Shown piece after piece: positions 6,713 through 8,801 of a DNA stretch of 8,801 nucleotides. The stretch lies in assembly GCA_900754755.1 (NCBI GenBank), contig CAAEEC010000352.1, forward strand, positions 1 through 8,801, read 5' to 3'. Every line of letters starts with the position of its first letter. Positions within the stretch are counted from its first letter, which is position 1. The stretch is from Clostridia bacterium (GTDB lineage: Bacteria > Bacillota > Clostridia > Christensenellales > Aristaeellaceae). The position numbers and the translations under genes are program-made. The notes below the pieces were generated by a model. The model saw nothing but the letters and a program-made list of their open reading frames with translations. It was not told the DNA's origin and ran no database searches.

Positions 6713-7594
6713 GCCTTTTACTGCGCCAATCATCACGCCGTTCACAAAATATTTCTGCAAAAAGGGGTATACCAGCAGAATGGGAACGGTAGAGATGAGA
6801 ATGACGGCATATTTGATGGTTTCCGCGTAAGAATTTTCCAGCGTTGCGCCGGCAACTTCCATGCCCGTATCCAAAATGGACTCATTGGCGATTAAAATCG
6901 CGCGCAACACGGCCTGGATGGGCAATTTGGAATTGTCGCTGAGGTAGATGGTGGCAGCAAACCAGCTATTCCATTGCCCAACGCCATAGTACAGCGCCAT
7001 CACCGCCAGGGTAGGCCCGATCAGCGGCAGCAGAATCCGCACCAGGATCACGGGGTCGTTTGCGCCGTCGATATACGCGGATTCCGTGAGCGATTCGGGG
7101 ATGTTCTGCATGGCCGTTTTTGTGATGATGGCATTGTATAGCGACAGGGCGCTGGGCAATATCAGCGCCCACAAGGTGTTGTAGAGGCCGAGCTCCTTGA
7201 TATTTAGATAAGAAGGAATCAGGCCGCCGCCAAAGAACATGGTGAACAGCATCAGGTACATGAGCGGCTTTTTGAACAGCATGCCCTTGGAAACCATGAA
7301 ATACGCGCATAGGATGGTCATAACCAGGCTAAGCGGCACGCTGACGACCATGATAATCAGAATGTTTTTGAAGCCGCTGAGCAGCAGTGGATGCGAAAAC
7401 GCCACTTCAAAGGCCTTGCAGGTGAAATTCACCGGCCACCATAGCATGCCGGTGTGCACTTCCAGCACGGCGGAGCTGGTGAACGAGGCGACGATGACAT
7501 AGTAAAACGGATATAGGGTTACGATCATCAGAAGCACCATGATTGCGATGTTGCACACGTTGAACACGTTTTGTGGCGCTGTCCTTTTTTGCAT
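6710..7594 (-). CDS. Carbohydrate ABC transporter permease, YtcP/AraQ (MalG-side) type
   Basis: Inner-membrane subunit of a CUT1-type sugar importer that pairs with the preceding permease to form the translocation path. The 294 residues show six likely membrane segments (about 11-36, 73-100, 110-131, 136-158, 188-204, 262-280). The cytoplasmic coupling loop ESAYIDGA (171-178) ends in LLP (188-190) and contacts the ATPase. FGGGLIPSYL (121-130) and the C-terminus KYFVNGVMIGAVKG (281-294) are typical of the YtcP subgroup, often tied to complex oligosaccharides. ATG 7594 was chosen because AGGAGG (7608-7603) lies 8 bases upstream; the ATG at 7624 would overlap the previous gene and has no comparable site. 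The gap to the previous stop is 16 bases. No substrate-binding protein or ATPase gene adjoins it in the window. Confidence 0.93.
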   Translation of the reverse strand: MQKRTAPQNVFNVCNIAIMVLLMIVTLYPFYYVIVASFTSSAVLEVHTGMLWWPVNFTCKAFEVAFSHPLLLSGFKNILIIMVVSVPLSLVMTILCAYFMVSKGMLFKKPLMYLMLFTMFFGGGLIPSYLNIKELGLYNTLWALILPSALSLYNAIITKTAMQNIPESLTESAYIDGANDPVILVRILLPLIGPTLAVMALYYGVGQWNSWFAATIYLSDNSKLPIQAVLRAILIANESILDTGMEVAGATLENSYAETIKYAVILISTVPILLVYPFLQKYFVNGVMIGAVKG

Positions 7595-7610
7595 GGTTGC
7601 CGCCTCCTTT

Positions 7611-8552
7611 CTAGAATAGGCCAATTCCCGTGGCTCGGTTGCTGATCCAGTTCGTGGCGGAAAGGAAGAGCAAGTTCACAACGGAATTGAACAGCCCTAC
7701 AGCGGTGGAATAGCTGAAGTTGGCGTCGATCAAGCCCTTGCGGTATACATATGTAGCGATGATATCCGCCGTCGCGAAGGTGGATTCGTTGTAAAGCAGC
7801 AGGCATTTTTCGTAGCCGACGTTCAGAATGCTGCCCATTTGCAGGATGAGCAACATAACGATCACCGGCAAAATGCCCGGAAGGGTGATGTGCCAGGTTT
7901 GGCGCAAGCGCCCCGCGCCATCGATTTCCGCCGCTTCGTACAATTGCGGATCCACGCCAGTCAGCGCGGCGAGATAGATGATGGAACTCCAACCCACTTC
8001 CTGCCATATGCCGGAAGCGACGTAAATCGTGCGGAAATATTCCGGATGCTGCAAAAGCGGCGTTCGTGTGCCGCCAAAAAACGCAATGATGTCGTTGAAT
8101 ACGCCGCCACTGAGCGAAAATTGCCGGATGAGGCCGCAAATTACCACCAGGGAGATAAAGTGCGGGATGTAGGTCACGGTCTGCACCGTGCGCTTAAACC
8201 ATTGCGAGCGCAGCTCGTTGAGCATGAGCGCCAGGAGGATGGGCATGGGAAAGCCCCACAATAAGGAATAGAGGCTGATCAAAAAGGTGTTGGTGACCAC
8301 GCGATAGAAGTAATAGTCCGTGAAAAAATCATAAAAATATTGCAGGCCCACCCAATCGCTGCCCCAGATGCCACGGTTGGGCTTGTATTTTTTGAAGGCG
8401 ATCAAGATGCCGTACATGGGTTTATAATGAAAAAGAAGGAAAAAGAGGATCACCGGGATCACCAGGATATACTTCCATTTGTGGCGTTTCCAGTCGTTGT
8501 ATAATAGCTTGCGGAGGCTTCTGCGCGGGCGGTAAGCACGGATGTCTTGCAT
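7611..8552 (-). CDS. Carbohydrate ABC transporter permease, LplB (MalF-side) type
   Basis: First visible gene of the operon. It encodes 313 residues of inner-membrane permease for a CUT1 oligosaccharide importer. A basic cytoplasmic N-terminus (YRPRRSLRKLL, 7-17) precedes six predicted membrane segments (about 27-53, 87-111, 124-144, 176-198, 224-244, 284-303). The EAA coupling loop is canonical: YEAAEIDGAG (205-214) through ITLPG (222-226). LIAFKKYKPNRGIWGSDWVGLQ (50-71, motif FKKY...WVGL) is typical of the LplB family. Start at ATG 8552 is supported by AAGGGAGGGG just upstream and by family length. An upstream in-frame extension to 8726 is open but crosses both inverted repeats of the leader. 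Such permeases usually rely on an unlinked shared ATPase (MsmX-like); the binding protein may lie beyond base 8801. The sugar carried cannot be read from the permease alone. Confidence 0.94.
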   Translation of the reverse strand: MQDIRAYRPRRSLRKLLYNDWKRHKWKYILVIPVILFFLLFHYKPMYGILIAFKKYKPNRGIWGSDWVGLQYFYDFFTDYYFYRVVTNTFLISLYSLLWGFPMPILLALMLNELRSQWFKRTVQTVTYIPHFISLVVICGLIRQFSLSGGVFNDIIAFFGGTRTPLLQHPEYFRTIYVASGIWQEVGWSSIIYLAALTGVDPQLYEAAEIDGAGRLRQTWHITLPGILPVIVMLLILQMGSILNVGYEKCLLLYNESTFATADIIATYVYRKGLIDANFSYSTAVGLFNSVVNLLFLSATNWISNRATGIGLF

Positions 8553-8557
8553 GGATT

Positions 8558-8567
8558 CCCCTCCCTT
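8558..8567 (-). promoter_or_regulatory. Ribosome binding site that sets the start of the first permease
   Basis: AAGGGAGGGG on the minus strand, 5 bases from ATG 8552, is the best ribosome site in the leader. It is the main reason to reject the 58-codon upstream extension of this frame. Confidence 0.8.
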
Positions 8568-8587
8568 ATAAGAAAATGCCATTCTTG

Positions 8588-8642
8588 TCCCGATTGCTGG
8601 CCGCCGAAGCCCGCGAAGCGGCGCGTAGACAAGCAATCGGGA
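8588..8642 (-). promoter_or_regulatory. Large imperfect hairpin in the leader of the transporter operon
   Basis: TCCCGATTGCT (8588-8598) pairs perfectly over 11 bp with AGCAATCGGGA (8632-8642). Inside lies a second stem, GCCGC (8600-8604) with GCGGC (8618-8622), whose loop is rich in GC. On the minus-strand transcript it ends about 20 bases before the ribosome site. No U-tract follows it, so it does not look like a plain terminator. It could be a cis-acting leader RNA, a stability element or a DNA-level operator. Confidence 0.5.
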
Positions 8643-8651
8643 AATTTTCCA

Positions 8652-8679
8652 GACCGTTGACAAAGTCCAGTCAACGGTC
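8652..8679. repeat. Perfect 10-bp inverted repeat upstream of the transporter operon
   Basis: GACCGTTGAC (8652-8661) and GTCAACGGTC (8670-8679) are separated by 8 bases. On the plus strand the second arm is followed by AATTTTTT, which would look like an intrinsic terminator, yet no plus-strand gene ends here. On the minus strand TTGACC and TTGACT, resembling -35 boxes, fall in the first arm, but I find no acceptable -10 at the right distance. It may be an operator for the operon or the 3' end of something I cannot see. Confidence 0.5.
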
Positions 8680-8801
8680 AATTTTTTAAAAACCCGAAAA
8701 AACCAAAAGGAAAAGACAGCCCTCACGTCGAATATAACTACATCAACACAACCAGAAAGAAAACCAGGCGGTGAAGGGAATGCTCAAGCAGCGACGGGAG
8801 A
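8680..8801. other. Non-coding stretch at the right edge, no gene or promoter supported
   Basis: On the minus strand this T-rich stretch has stops in all three frames within about 125 bases; the longest piece entering from the edge ends at a TAG at 8740-8738 and resembles no protein end I know. On the plus strand a GTG (8771) or ATG (8780) could open a divergent gene, but only about ten codons are visible. TATATT on the minus strand (about 8736-8731) lacks a fitting -35. The promoter of the transporter operon therefore was not found here. Confidence 0.5.

Noticed and set aside
7595..7624. Ten-codon N-terminal extension of the second permease
   Set aside because: It would overlap the previous stop and lacks a good ribosome site, while AGGAGG is perfectly spaced before ATG 7594.
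8553..8726. 58-codon N-terminal extension of the first permease
   Set aside because: It runs through both inverted repeats, has no ribosome site at its ATG, and makes the protein longer than the family; ATG 8552 has a strong site.
8738..8800. Hydrophobic 20-residue open end entering from the right edge on the minus strand
   Set aside because: Too short to judge and unlike the end of a binding protein or regulator that I know.
8771..8801. Possible start of a divergent plus-strand gene (GTG 8771 or ATG 8780)
   Set aside because: Only about ten codons are visible and no ribosome site with proper spacing is seen.

Overview
The window looks like chromosomal DNA of a bacterium of the Firmicutes (Bacillota), probably a Clostridia-type anaerobe of moderately high GC (mid-50s percent by eye). 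The reasons are strong AGGAGG-type ribosome binding sites at most starts, very short gaps within operons, clear sigma-A promoters with extended -10 boxes, and a permease pair of the LplB/YtcP type that is common in this phylum. Species cannot be assigned. Every convincing gene is on the minus strand, so transcription runs from high to low coordinates.

Reading in the direction of transcription, the right end (8801-8553) is a non-coding leader with two successive perfect inverted repeats. An operon follows: two sugar ABC-transporter permeases (8552-7611 and 7594-6710) and a 712-residue cytoplasmic GH13-type glycoside hydrolase (6700-4562). It is closed by a strong intrinsic terminator (4552-4508). 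The substrate-binding protein and the ATPase of the transporter are not in the window.

A 318-base intergenic region (4561-4244) holds that terminator, a short perfect palindrome, an extended -10 promoter and an untranslated leader of about 160 bases. The second operon follows: glycogen/maltodextrin phosphorylase glgP (4243-2015) and 4-alpha-glucanotransferase malQ (1999-533), 15 bases apart. A hairpin lies just after malQ.

The left end has a second extended -10 promoter (437-409), a leader that begins with a stem-loop, and the first 103 codons of an RpiB/LacA/LacB-type sugar-phosphate isomerase that runs off the window.

The likely joint role is alpha-glucan use. The permeases would bring in an oligosaccharide and the divergent GH13 enzyme would trim it inside the cell. 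MalQ would rearrange short maltodextrins into chains that GlgP can phosphorolyse to glucose-1-phosphate. GlgP and MalQ may equally turn over stored glycogen. The isomerase has its own promoter and is linked only by position. I see no rRNA, tRNA, CRISPR array, insertion sequence or phage gene. The least explained parts are the GH13 protein (altered region I and a long N-terminal domain), the structured leader of the transporter operon, and the repeated GCTGGCA half-sites around the isomerase promoter.
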